A stretch of DNA of 64,000 bases. It comes from Achromobacter xylosoxidans. GTDB lineage: Bacteria; Pseudomonadota; Gammaproteobacteria; Burkholderiales; Burkholderiaceae_B. Position numbers and translations under genes: made by a program. Position 1 is the stretch's first letter, and every line of letters begins with the position of its first letter. The stretch lies in assembly GCF_001457475.1 (NCBI RefSeq), contig NZ_LN831029.1:3286001-3350000 (forward strand). The letters are read 5' to 3'. This document shows, one piece after another, positions 8,443-16,573 of the stretch. The notes below the pieces were generated by a model. The model was not told where the DNA came from, did not search any database, and was given only the letters and a program-made list of their open reading frames with translations.

Positions 8443-8461
8443 AATAGGAACAATTCCTATT
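8443..8461. promoter_or_regulatory. palindrome AATAGGAA-CAA-TTCCTATT in the divergent interval
   Basis: Perfect 8-bp arms around CAA, 97 bp from one propeller-like start (8345) and 162 bp from the other (8624). The bases next to each gene (about 8346-8408 and 8562-8623) resemble each other in inverted orientation, so the duplication includes the 5' leaders while this site lies in the unique centre. A shared operator is plausible. Confidence 0.45.
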
Positions 8462-8623
8462 AATAGCGCCTCGCGTGAGTTCGGGCGCCCGTCGACGACA
8501 ACGGCGGCTTGACGGAGGTTGGTCCGCTTTAGCCGAATCGGCGCTTTCGTCACCTTGACGATCGATATACGTTGTTGGGCATCGTCCCGCTGTCCTGCGG
8601 GCGTCTGAAGGCAAGCGGACGCA

Positions 8624-9814
8624 ATGATGAAACGAAATCGAGGATGGACCTTCGCCGCGGCTTTGACGGCGGCTTGCGTCTTGCCATTGTGGTGGTCTTT
8701 CCTCGCCTCACCACCCTCGACTACCGAAGTGAAAGCGAGGGCCGCGGCCGAGGTGGCGACGCCCACCGCGCAGACGCGCTTCTCGCCGCCCAATGGCGGC
8801 CGTGAGATCCGTTCGCTGAGCATTCATCCGAATGGCAGCGACTGGTTGTTCGTCGAGTGCGTTGAGCGGATTCATCAGCGCTGTGACGTGATGCGTTACC
8901 AGTTGAAGACAGGCCGTTTGTATCGCTACGGATTGCCTGAAGGCTTTCGCTACACGTACGCGCACTATTCGCCGCAAGGACGCTACATCGTAATGTCTCG
9001 TCGGAAGATTCCCGGTGACTCCGAAGACGAAGAGCGCCGCTCGCTGGATGAATCTGAAATTGCGCTGATGCCCAGCGAAGGCGGTGTGCTGGCGATCATT
9101 CCGGCGGCGCGAGGAAACAAGTTATCCCCTTTCATGTCTCTGGACGAGACGAGGATCGCATTCTGGCGCAGTGCGCGCCTGTTGCCACCAGGTCGGCGCG
9201 TGCGCCTTCTGGAGTTCGATCTGTGGGAGTTTGACCTCTCGCGCGGCACGGAACGCCCTTTCTCGGGTTTGTTCAAGTTTGTCGAAGGGGGACAGGCGCA
9301 ATACGTTTCGGACGACGAAATTCTCTTCCAGTCCTACGGCCCGTCCGGGCTCTTCACCGATTACCACGATCGCTATGGGCGTAGCGAGATTTATCGAATG
9401 AGACGTGGAGACGACAGGGTGCCGGTCCCATGTGCCTTTGATGGAATCTTGCATGCCGAACTGCCGTCCCAGGACCGGGCTGGCCATCTTTGCATCCAGG
9501 GACAAACGCGTCGCCATGGATTGAGTGTGATCCGCCTGTCCTCGCAAGGCGTGCGGCAAGGGTGGCAGTTAATGCCTGGGAATTCAGGGTCGGTATTTGA
9601 GCCTCGCGAATTGCTATGCGCGCCCGGCGGCGACTATATCGCGGCGATCTACATGGATCAGCCCTCCACGCGGGGCAACAGGCTCGGAGGAATGGCTCTG
9701 CTGGATATCGCTACCACAACATGGTCCGCCATCCGCCTGCCCCCGTGGGCAGATGCGGAGATCATCCCCGTAGCAGCTTCATCTGCATTGGGCAATAGCG
9801 AAGTGAAACCGTAG
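8624..9814 (+). CDS. membrane-anchored propeller-like protein (copy 2, inverted paralogue)
   Basis: 396 aa, clearly paralogous to the protein encoded at 7164-8345 over its whole length, sharing NGSDWLFVEC, RCDVMRYQL, PPGRRVRLLEFD and FKFVEGGQAQY with small changes. It has the same N-terminal hydrophobic anchor (about residues 7-27). ATG 8624 is followed at once by a second ATG (8627), which could be the true start. It is divergent from copy 1. Downstream, at the same ~25-bp distance, lies only a 24-codon stub of a PLA2-like gene, making this an orphan if the family is an immunity family. Confidence 0.5.
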   Translation: MMKRNRGWTFAAALTAACVLPLWWSFLASPPSTTEVKARAAAEVATPTAQTRFSPPNGGREIRSLSIHPNGSDWLFVECVERIHQRCDVMRYQLKTGRLYRYGLPEGFRYTYAHYSPQGRYIVMSRRKIPGDSEDEERRSLDESEIALMPSEGGVLAIIPAARGNKLSPFMSLDETRIAFWRSARLLPPGRRVRLLEFDLWEFDLSRGTERPFSGLFKFVEGGQAQYVSDDEILFQSYGPSGLFTDYHDRYGRSEIYRMRRGDDRVPVPCAFDGILHAELPSQDRAGHLCIQGQTRRHGLSVIRLSSQGVRQGWQLMPGNSGSVFEPRELLCAPGGDYIAAIYMDQPSTRGNRLGGMALLDIATTTWSAIRLPPWADAEIIPVAASSALGNSEVKP

Positions 9815-9839
9815 TTCTTGACGATTGGAGTGAACGAAG

Positions 9840-9914
9840 ATGGCTTCCGAATACGGCGACATCAGGCTGCTCAACCCGCATTGGGATGAGCTGGCCAGTC
9901 TTGTTCCTATCTAA
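9840..9914 (+). pseudogene. 24-codon remnant of a second PLA2-like gene
   Basis: ATG 9840 opens a short frame beginning MASEYGDIRLLNP and ending at TAA 9912. The full PLA2-like gene begins MASEDGSIRIQDP. Position after the propeller gene is also the same (25 bp versus 24 bp). No later part of the effector gene follows, so this is the 5' stub of a deleted copy. Confidence 0.65.
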
Positions 9915-9938
9915 GCGATTGGCTTTCCGCAACCTGAT

Positions 9939-10057
9939 ATGGCGTCCGGGCATGCTTATTCCGTTGAACACTTTCGGCGTCGGCGCCACTTCACTCCTCC
10001 GAGGTATCCGATAGATTTCGCTGCCCGCGTATATCTCGTGATAGCGTGAAAACAGGT
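9939..10057 (-). pseudogene. decayed fragment of a third propeller-like gene
   Basis: About 119 bp match 7505-7624 inside the copy 1 gene, in the same orientation. The last ~48 bp (from CGATAGATT to GAAAACAGG) are nearly identical; the rest has substitutions and a 1-bp deletion that breaks the frame. It ends abruptly 14 bp before the rhodanese gene stop, marking the island's right edge. Confidence 0.7.
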
Positions 10058-10070
10058 GGTCGAGTCGGCT

Positions 10071-12290
10071 TCAAGCCGCCGCAATCAGCCGGATATCCTC
10101 GCTGCCATCCCGCTCCAGCTGCGCCACCAACCCCAATTCCCAATCGAGGTAGTCGCGAAAGCCCTTGTCGCGCGCCGAGAGATCGTCGAACAGGTACGGA
10201 CTGATGCTCTGGTCGTCGTCGCCCGTCAGCACGCCATCGGCGCCTTGCGCCAGCGGCAGGCCCTGCGCCTGCCAGGCGCGGGTGCCGCCCAGCAGGTAGC
10301 GCACCGGGCGGCCGGTGCGCCAGGCCAGTTCGGCCGCCGCCACGGCGGCAAGCACGCCGTCGGGCGAGGTCAGCACGATCGTGCGCTGCGTGTCGGCCGG
10401 CAGGAACTCATGCAGGCGATCCGGCGCGGCGTAGCGCGCGCCCGGCACGTGGCCGCGCTCGTAGGCCAAGCGCGATTCGATGTCGAAGACCTCCGCCGAA
10501 CCCGCGTCGATAGCCGCCTGCAAGGCCTGCGGCCGCAGCGCCGGCACGTCGGGCCGGTGCCGCAGCACCCGCCGCGGTTCGGCGCCGCGTTCCAACGGCA
10601 CCAGCGCCGGCGGCTGGTACAGGTAGACCTCGACCGCGCCCAGTTGCGCCAGCCAGGCGCCGGTGGTCTGGGCGCGCACGCCGTCCCAGTCGGCCAGCAC
10701 CACGCGCGCGCGGCGGGTGGCCAGGTACTCGTCGGTGGCCTGCACCAGCTGGCCGCCAGGGGCCCAGCGCCAGCCCGGCAGGTGGCCGGTCTCGTATTCC
10801 TCGCGGGTGCGCACGTCGAACTTGTACAGCGTGCGCGTGCCCTGCTCGGCCTCGAAGGCGCGCAACGTGGCCGCGTCGATATGGCCGATGCCGGCACGCT
10901 GCGCCACGCCGCGCGCCTGCTCGCGCGCGGCGGCGGCGCTGTCGGCCGACGGTTCGGGCAGCGCCGCCTGGCGGCCATAGGCCAGCTCGCGGCCGGACAG
11001 CAGCCATTCCATGGTGCCGTTGCGCAGCGACGCGACGCGGTTCGGGATGCCGGCGTCGATCAGCGTCTGCGCGCCGACAATGCTGCGCGTGCGGCCGGCG
11101 CAGTTCACCACCACGAAGGTCTTGGGATCCGGCGCCAGCTCGCGGATGCGGTAGACCAACTCGGCGCCCGGCAGGCTGTGCGAGAACGGCAGCGTGAAGT
11201 TGTGGAATTCCTCGGGCGTGCGGCTGTCGACCACCACGATGTCGTCGCCGCGCGCGACCCGCTCGTGCAGGTCGTCGACGTCGATCCACGGCGTGTGCTT
11301 TTCGTGTTCGATGACTTCGCCGAACGCCTTGCTGGGCACGTTGGTGCCAGAGAACAGTTCGCGCCCTTCCCGCTCCCAGCCGTCGGTGCCGCCGGCCAGC
11401 ACCGAGATGTCGGTCCAGCCCAGGCGCGTCAGCTTGGCGGCGGCCTGGTGCGCCAGGGTCTCGTCGTCGTCCACCAGCACGATGCGGGTGTCGCGGCGCG
11501 GCACCAGGCGGTCGGCCAGCACCTCCAGGCGCCACAGCGGCGCCGGCACCGCGTACAGCAGATGGCGGCGGGCGTAGCGGCCTGCTTCGCGCACGTCCAG
11601 CACGGCGATCTCGGCCTCGCCGCGCAAAGCCTCCTGCAACCCGGCGGGCGACAGGCGCGCATGGTAGATCGCGGCGGGCGGCGAAAAGGTGCGATAGGCG
11701 CCGCCGGCGGTGCTCTCGAACACCACGCGGCCGTGCAGGCGGTCGAGCGCCAGGCCGTAGAAATGCAGGTGCGCGCCGGGCGCGTCGCCCACCAGTTCGA
11801 TGGTGTGCACGTCGGCCGGTCCCAGCACGATGGAATTGCCCGCCGCCACGTCCACTCGTCGCACGTGGGTCAGCACGTCGCGCCCCGGCTCATTGCCGGC
11901 GCTGCGCGCATAGACCTCGTTGCGCTCGTTGCCCGCCACGCCGGCGATGATGGCCCAGGTGGTGTGGTCGTGCGGCGGCTGCGCCTTGCCGGGCTCGCCC
12001 AGCGACAGGTACAACGCGTAGCCGCCGTCGGCGTCCTCGGCCAGGCGGTAGATCGAGGTGGGCCGTCCGGGCACGACGGCAAAGGCCTCGGCGGGAAACA
12101 ATTCCGCGCGGCGTCCGAGCGCTTCGAGCAGGCGGGCCACCGGCGCCAGTTGTTCGGGCGTGGCGCGCGCGGGGTCCGGCACCAGCGCCTTGACCTGCGC
12201 GATGAAGTCGCGCACGGCGCGGGCGCGTTCGGTATCGTGGCGGAAAGCGGCGGCGGCCGCATCGGGATGGGTGCTCATGGGATCCGGCAT
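10071..12290 (-). CDS. cysteine-dioxygenase-like cupin fused to four rhodanese domains
   Basis: 739 aa. Residues about 15-200 form a CDO-like cupin with the metal motif HDHTTW (His107, His109) and a later H-x-H (174-176). Four rhodanese-like domains follow at about 215-315, 335-440, 470-565 and 585-690. Only the second has an active-site Cys (Cys397 in VVVNCAGRTRS); the equivalent loops of the others read VLVDDDE, VLADWDG and VLTSPDG. The predicted role is cysteine oxidation coupled to sulfur transfer or binding. It is downstream of a CysB-type regulator and near a second CDO-like gene. ATG 12278 is an alternative start. Confidence 0.8.
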   Translation of the reverse strand: MPDPMSTHPDAAAAAFRHDTERARAVRDFIAQVKALVPDPARATPEQLAPVARLLEALGRRAELFPAEAFAVVPGRPTSIYRLAEDADGGYALYLSLGEPGKAQPPHDHTTWAIIAGVAGNERNEVYARSAGNEPGRDVLTHVRRVDVAAGNSIVLGPADVHTIELVGDAPGAHLHFYGLALDRLHGRVVFESTAGGAYRTFSPPAAIYHARLSPAGLQEALRGEAEIAVLDVREAGRYARRHLLYAVPAPLWRLEVLADRLVPRRDTRIVLVDDDETLAHQAAAKLTRLGWTDISVLAGGTDGWEREGRELFSGTNVPSKAFGEVIEHEKHTPWIDVDDLHERVARGDDIVVVDSRTPEEFHNFTLPFSHSLPGAELVYRIRELAPDPKTFVVVNCAGRTRSIVGAQTLIDAGIPNRVASLRNGTMEWLLSGRELAYGRQAALPEPSADSAAAAREQARGVAQRAGIGHIDAATLRAFEAEQGTRTLYKFDVRTREEYETGHLPGWRWAPGGQLVQATDEYLATRRARVVLADWDGVRAQTTGAWLAQLGAVEVYLYQPPALVPLERGAEPRRVLRHRPDVPALRPQALQAAIDAGSAEVFDIESRLAYERGHVPGARYAAPDRLHEFLPADTQRTIVLTSPDGVLAAVAAAELAWRTGRPVRYLLGGTRAWQAQGLPLAQGADGVLTGDDDQSISPYLFDDLSARDKGFRDYLDWELGLVAQLERDGSEDIRLIAAA

Positions 12291-12456
12291 TCCTGGGGTT
12301 GAAGAACCGGATCAGCCTACGTCCGCGACCGGGCGCGGACAACGTAGAAATGCGTCTATGGTTATGCGGACGGCGATGCGCGCATGCCCGCCGGCCGGCA
12401 CGGCGCGGCATCGCGCCAGGCGCGCAGGCCACGCAGCCGCGCGCCCGCGCCTGGTC

Positions 12457-13386
12457 TCAGGCTTCGCCCTTGAGCGCCTGGTCCACCACCGCGCGCGTCA
12501 ATGTCGGCACGAACATCTCGATGAAGTGGAAGGCATACCCGCGCAGCCACGCCCCGCGGCGGATCGCCAGGCGCGTCAGGTTGATCTCGAACAGGTGGCG
12601 CGCGTCGATGGCGCACAGCCGCGTATCGCGCTCGGCGTCCCAGGCCACCGCGGCCACGATGCCCACGCCCAGTTCCAGCTCGACGTAGGTCTTGATGACG
12701 TCGGCGTCCATCGCGGTCATGACGATGTCGGGCGTGATGCCGGCGCGGGCGAAGGCCTCGTCGATGTGGGCGCGGCCGGTGTAGCCGCGCCCGTAGGTGA
12801 TGATGGGATAGCGCGACAGCTGCGACAGGCTGATGCCGCCGTCCATCGCGGCGAGCGGATGGCCCTTGGGCACGATGATGCTGTGGCTCCAGCGGTAGCA
12901 CGGCAGGTTCAGCAGGCCGGGATAGTCGGCCACCGCCTCGGTCGCCACGCCGATATCGGCCTCGCCTTCCAGCAACATCTCGGAGACCTGCTTGGGCGAG
13001 CCCTGGTGCAGGTGCAGCACCACCTCGGGATAGCGCTGGCGGAATTCCTTGATCACCGGCGGCAAGGCGTAGCGCGCCTGCGAATGCGTGGCCGCGATCG
13101 ACAGCACGCCCTTGCGGCTGTCGGCGTACTCAGCGCCGGCATGACGGATGTTGTCGGCGCATTGCAGGATCTGCTCGACCAGCGGCAGGATCTGCTCGCC
13201 CGGCGGCGTCAGGCCGATCAGGCGCTTGCCCGAGCGCACGAAGATGTCGACGCCGACCTCCTCCTCCAGCTCGCGGATCTGGCGGCTGACGCCGGGCTGC
13301 GAGGTATGCAGGCTTTCGGACACATCGGTCAGGTTGAAATCGCGGCGCACGGCCTCGCGCACGGAACGCAGTTGCTGGAAGTTCAT
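12457..13386 (-). CDS. LysR-family regulator, CysB/Cbl type
   Basis: 309 aa from ATG 13386, the length of CysB proteins. It begins MNFQQLRSVREAV, with an HTH containing LHTSQPGVSRQIRELEEEVG, both typical of CysB/Cbl. The effector domain (about residues 90-300) has IAATHSQARYALPP and ITYGRGYTGR, regions that bind sulfate, thiosulfate or acetylserine-type ligands in the family. It lies amid cysteine and methionine enzymes, supporting control of sulfur assimilation. A longer in-frame extension upstream overlaps the VOC gene in another frame and is not used. Confidence 0.88.
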   Translation of the reverse strand: MNFQQLRSVREAVRRDFNLTDVSESLHTSQPGVSRQIRELEEEVGVDIFVRSGKRLIGLTPPGEQILPLVEQILQCADNIRHAGAEYADSRKGVLSIAATHSQARYALPPVIKEFRQRYPEVVLHLHQGSPKQVSEMLLEGEADIGVATEAVADYPGLLNLPCYRWSHSIIVPKGHPLAAMDGGISLSQLSRYPIITYGRGYTGRAHIDEAFARAGITPDIVMTAMDADVIKTYVELELGVGIVAAVAWDAERDTRLCAIDARHLFEINLTRLAIRRGAWLRGYAFHFIEMFVPTLTRAVVDQALKGEA

Positions 13387-13399
13387 GGGATGCCGCCGC

Positions 13400-13747
13400 C
13401 TAGCCGAGAAATGCCAGTTGATTGCCGCTGGGGTCCTTGACGTACATGACGCGCGGCGAGGCGTCGGGCAGCGAACAGACCGGGTGAAAGCCGGCGTCGC
13501 GCAGCCGCAGCAGGATATCGTCGTAGGCGCGGGTGCGGATGGCCAGGTAGTCGGCCCTGAGCTCGCGGCTGACCTCGGCCACCGGCGACAGCGACAGGGT
13601 CGCGTCGCCCAGCGCGAACAGCAGGCGCCCCTCCGGGACCGGCATTTCATCCAGCCCGAGGGTGCCGCGGTAGAACTCGCGCACGGCATCCAGCTGCCGC
13701 GCCGCGAAGGAAAGCTGTACCGATCCGATCGAAGAAATAGAGGACAT
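13400..13747 (-). CDS. VOC (glyoxalase/bleomycin-resistance) family protein
   Basis: 115 aa from ATG 13747, with GGCAGGG just upstream; an in-frame ATG further upstream (13798) lacks such a signal. One beta-alpha-beta-beta-beta pair is seen in VQLSFAARQLDAVREFYRGT and a C-terminal VMYVKDPSGNQLAF, the family's metal-ligand strand region. The substrate is unknown. It sits 13 bp before the CysB-type gene on the same strand and may be co-transcribed with it. Confidence 0.75.
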   Translation of the reverse strand: MSSISSIGSVQLSFAARQLDAVREFYRGTLGLDEMPVPEGRLLFALGDATLSLSPVAEVSRELRADYLAIRTRAYDDILLRLRDAGFHPVCSLPDASPRVMYVKDPSGNQLAFLG

Positions 13748-13869
13748 GCCCTGCCGCCAACCTTGGAACAAGGCAAATTCTAGACCCCGAAGGTCCAACC
13801 GGAAAAAGACGTTGTAATTGCTTCTACATAATCAGAATCCCTAAGGAAATGTGGTCATTTGCATATGCG

Positions 13870-15075
13870 TCAGGCGCTGCGGCGCAGGCCGTCGCGGACC
13901 GCGCCGAAGGCCCGGTCGAGGTCCTCGACCAGGTCCAGCGGATGCTCCAGGCCGATGTGCAGCCGCACCACTTCATGGCCGCCCTGCCACACGCTGTGCT
14001 CGGCCAGCCTTTCCGGCGCCGCTTCCAGCGCCAGGCTTTCGTAGCCGCCCCAGGACGCGCCGATGGAGAAATGGCGCAGCGCGTCGATGAAGCGCGCCGC
14101 CGCGCCCGGCTGCTCGGCCCGCAATGCGAACGACACCAGGCCGCTGGCGCCGCTGAAATCGCGCCGCCACAGCGCGTGGCCTGGATCCTGCGGCAACGCC
14201 GGGTAAAAGACCCGTTCCACATCGCCATGGCGCGACAGGTATTCGGCCACGCTCAGCGCGTTCTGGTGGTGGCGCGCCAGCCGCACGTCCAGCGTGCGCA
14301 GGCCGCGCAGCGTCAGGTAGGCATCGTCCGCGCCCACCGCCAGGCCGAGCGCGTCGTAGGTGGCGCCGACCTGCCGCGCCAGCTCGGGGCTGTCGACCGA
14401 GACCACGCCCATCATCACGTCGGAATGGCCGGCCAGGTACTTGGTGGCGGCCTGGATCGAGATGTTGGCGCCCAGCGCCAGCGGCTGGTAGTAAAGGCCG
14501 CCGCTCCAGGTGTTGTCGGTGGCCACCAGCACGCCGCGGCTGCGCGCCTGGGCGGCCAGCGCCGGCAGGTCCAGCACCTCGAACAGCAGCGAGCTGGGCG
14601 ACTCCATGTACAGCAGCCGCGTGTTGGGGCGGAAGCGTTCAGCCAGATCGTCGCGGCCGGGCGAGAAGTACTCGACCTCGATGCCGTAGCGCTGCAGCAG
14701 CGCCTTGTCGACGCGCCGCACCGGTGAATAGACGCTGTCGGACACCAGCGCATGCTCGCCCGGCGCCAGGGTGGCCAGCAGCACCAGCACGATGGCCGAC
14801 AGGCCGGACGGCGCCAGGATGCTGCGGTGGCCGCCTTCCAGCGACGCGACCGCCGCTTCCAGCGCCTGGTGCGTGTCCAGTCCATGGCGGCCATAGGTGG
14901 CGACGCGCTCGCCGGCGGCGCGCTGCGCGTTCAGCGCGGCATGGGTGGCGGTGTCGGCAAAGCGCACGGTGCTGGTGCGCACCACCGGCACGTTGACCGG
15001 GCCGGCGCCCTGCTTCAGGTCGGGGCTGCCGGCATGCACCAGCCGGGTCTGGACACGGGCGTGGTCGAGGCTCAT
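13870..15075 (-). CDS. PLP-dependent Cys/Met metabolism enzyme, cystathionine beta-lyase-like
   Basis: 401 aa, the size of MetC/MetB enzymes. The PLP site is Lys212 in QAATKYLAGHSD, preceded by DNTWSGG (Asp187). The N-terminal YGRHGLDTHQALEAAVASLEGG region is typical of beta-lyases. It would cleave cystathionine, or cystine-type substrates, to thiol, pyruvate and ammonia. Its start overlaps the upstream CDO-like gene stop by 4 bp, and it is the last gene of the transporter operon, so degradation of an imported sulfur amino acid is likely. Exact substrate uncertain. Confidence 0.85.
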   Translation of the reverse strand: MSLDHARVQTRLVHAGSPDLKQGAGPVNVPVVRTSTVRFADTATHAALNAQRAAGERVATYGRHGLDTHQALEAAVASLEGGHRSILAPSGLSAIVLVLLATLAPGEHALVSDSVYSPVRRVDKALLQRYGIEVEYFSPGRDDLAERFRPNTRLLYMESPSSLLFEVLDLPALAAQARSRGVLVATDNTWSGGLYYQPLALGANISIQAATKYLAGHSDVMMGVVSVDSPELARQVGATYDALGLAVGADDAYLTLRGLRTLDVRLARHHQNALSVAEYLSRHGDVERVFYPALPQDPGHALWRRDFSGASGLVSFALRAEQPGAAARFIDALRHFSIGASWGGYESLALEAAPERLAEHSVWQGGHEVVRLHIGLEHPLDLVEDLDRAFGAVRDGLRRSA

Positions 15076-15698
15076 GCGCGCTGCTCCTGGCCGGGCTTCA
15101 TCTGGGTGGCGTTGTAGTTGACGATCTCGCCGGTGGCCAGGTCGATGCCGATGCGGCCCGATAACGTTTCCAGCGGCTGGCCGTAAAGGTGGAAATGCAG
15201 CGTCGGCTCGTCGCCCGTGACATGGATGCTGTGGATGTCGTCCGGCAGGAACGACACCGGTTGCCCCGGCTGCACCACCACCTCGCGCACCTGTTCCAGG
15301 GTCGCGCGGCCGGGCTGCGAACCATCGTCGCTGCGACGGTAGACGCGGTTCAGTTCCTGGCCGGACAGCGCCACGATCACCGCCCAGGTGGTGTGATTGT
15401 GCGGCAAGGTGGTCTTGCCGGGGTTGATCGAGTTCAGGTAAAGCGCCGGTTCGCCCGCGGCGGCGTCGGGATTGAGGCGGTAGCGGGTCGAGGCGCCCAC
15501 GCCCTGCCCCGGCGCCGGCGGCGGGAACTCGGCGGCGGGAAACAGCGCGCGCTGCTGCGCCAGCTGTTCGAGGCGGCCGGTGATCTGTGCCAGCAGGTCG
15601 CGGGTCAGCGGCGCGGCGGCCAGCAGGCCGCGAATGTCGGCCAGGGTGTCCTGCACGCGCTGGCGGCGTTCAAGGGTAACGGAATTAGCGGCTGTCAT
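15072..15698 (-). CDS. cysteine dioxygenase-like cupin protein
   Basis: 208 aa from ATG 15698, which has CCGGAG seven bases upstream. The cupin core has LPHNHTTWAV (His100, His102) and a later H-x-H (LHFHLYG), the iron-ligand pattern of cysteine-dioxygenase-type proteins. It resembles the N-terminal domain of the rhodanese fusion at 10071-12290. Oxidation of cysteine or a related thiol to a sulfinate is predicted. It overlaps the lyase gene by 4 bp and follows the ABC ATPase by 26 bp. Confidence 0.75.
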   Translation of the reverse strand: MTAANSVTLERRQRVQDTLADIRGLLAAAPLTRDLLAQITGRLEQLAQQRALFPAAEFPPPAPGQGVGASTRYRLNPDAAAGEPALYLNSINPGKTTLPHNHTTWAVIVALSGQELNRVYRRSDDGSQPGRATLEQVREVVVQPGQPVSFLPDDIHSIHVTGDEPTLHFHLYGQPLETLSGRIGIDLATGEIVNYNATQMKPGQEQRA

Positions 15699-15724
15699 AT
15701 CGGCTCCGGAGGTTCGGAAAAGCG

Positions 15725-16573
15725 TCACACTGCAAGACGCAGCGGGTCAAAGGTCAGGTAGGCGTCGATCGGATCGGCCTGGGCGCGCCGCACCGGCGGC
15801 TCGGCCGAGGCGCGTTGCAGGAAGGCGCGGGTGCGCTCGCTGTCGGGCCGGCCGAAAATGCGGGCCGGCGGCCCGTGCTCGACGATGCGGCCGGCCTCGG
15901 TGAAGTACACCGCGTCGCTCACCTCCTGGGCGAAGCGCATTTCGTGCGTCACCAGCACGCAGGTCAGGCCGTCCTGCACCAGGTCGCGGATCACGGTCAG
16001 CACTTCGCCCACCATTTCCGGGTCCAGCGCCGAGGTCACTTCGTCGAACAGGATCAGTTCGGGCCGCAGGGCCAGCGCGCGGGCAATGGCCACGCGCTGC
16101 TGCTGGCCGCCCGACAGTTCGCCCGGATAGGCGTTTTCCTTGTGGTCCATGCGCACCTTGGCCAGCAGCTCGCGCGCCAGCGCCTGGGCCTGGGCACGCG
16201 GCTGGCCGTTGACCTTGATGGGCGAGATCACCAGGTTCTCCAGCACGCTCAGGTGCGGGAACAGGTTGTATTGCTGGAACACGAAGCCCACGCGCTTGCG
16301 CAGGGCGATCAGCTCGGACTCGGTCTTGAGCGCATCGACGCGCACGCCGCCGACCTCGATCGCGCCGCGCTGCGGCCGCAGCAGGCCGGTGATGCAGCGC
16401 AGGATGGTGGACTTGCCCGAGCCCGACGGGCCGATGATGGAGACAGCCTGGCCCGGACGGACCTCGACGTCGATCCCCTTGAGCACCTCGGTCTGCCCGA
16501 AGGCCAGGTGCACGTCCCGCAGGCTGACCAGCGGGAGCTCGGCGGCGCGGGCGCCGTTGTCAATGATGCGCAT
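15725..16573 (-). CDS. polar amino-acid ABC transporter ATP-binding protein
   Basis: 282 aa. Walker A GPSGSGKST, Q-loop FVFQQYNLFPH, signature LSGGQQQR, Walker B LILFDEVTSALD and H-loop VTHEMRF are all intact, with the GlnQ/HisP-type order. It overlaps the permease upstream by 14 bp. A C-terminal extension of about 30 residues beyond the usual GlnQ length has no recognised motif. It energises the two permeases at 16560-18105, probably for a sulfur amino acid given the operon's enzymes. Confidence 0.93.
   Translation of the reverse strand: MRIIDNGARAAELPLVSLRDVHLAFGQTEVLKGIDVEVRPGQAVSIIGPSGSGKSTILRCITGLLRPQRGAIEVGGVRVDALKTESELIALRKRVGFVFQQYNLFPHLSVLENLVISPIKVNGQPRAQAQALARELLAKVRMDHKENAYPGELSGGQQQRVAIARALALRPELILFDEVTSALDPEMVGEVLTVIRDLVQDGLTCVLVTHEMRFAQEVSDAVYFTEAGRIVEHGPPARIFGRPDSERTRAFLQRASAEPPVRRAQADPIDAYLTFDPLRLAV

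Noticed and set aside
10056..12302. 748-codon plus-strand open frame opposite the rhodanese fusion
   Set aside because: Antisense artefact with no domain; the minus-strand frame shows cupin and rhodanese motifs.
13387..13776. N-terminal extension of the CysB-type regulator
   Set aside because: It overlaps the VOC gene in another frame, and MNFQQLRSVREAV at 13386 is the family's normal N-terminus.
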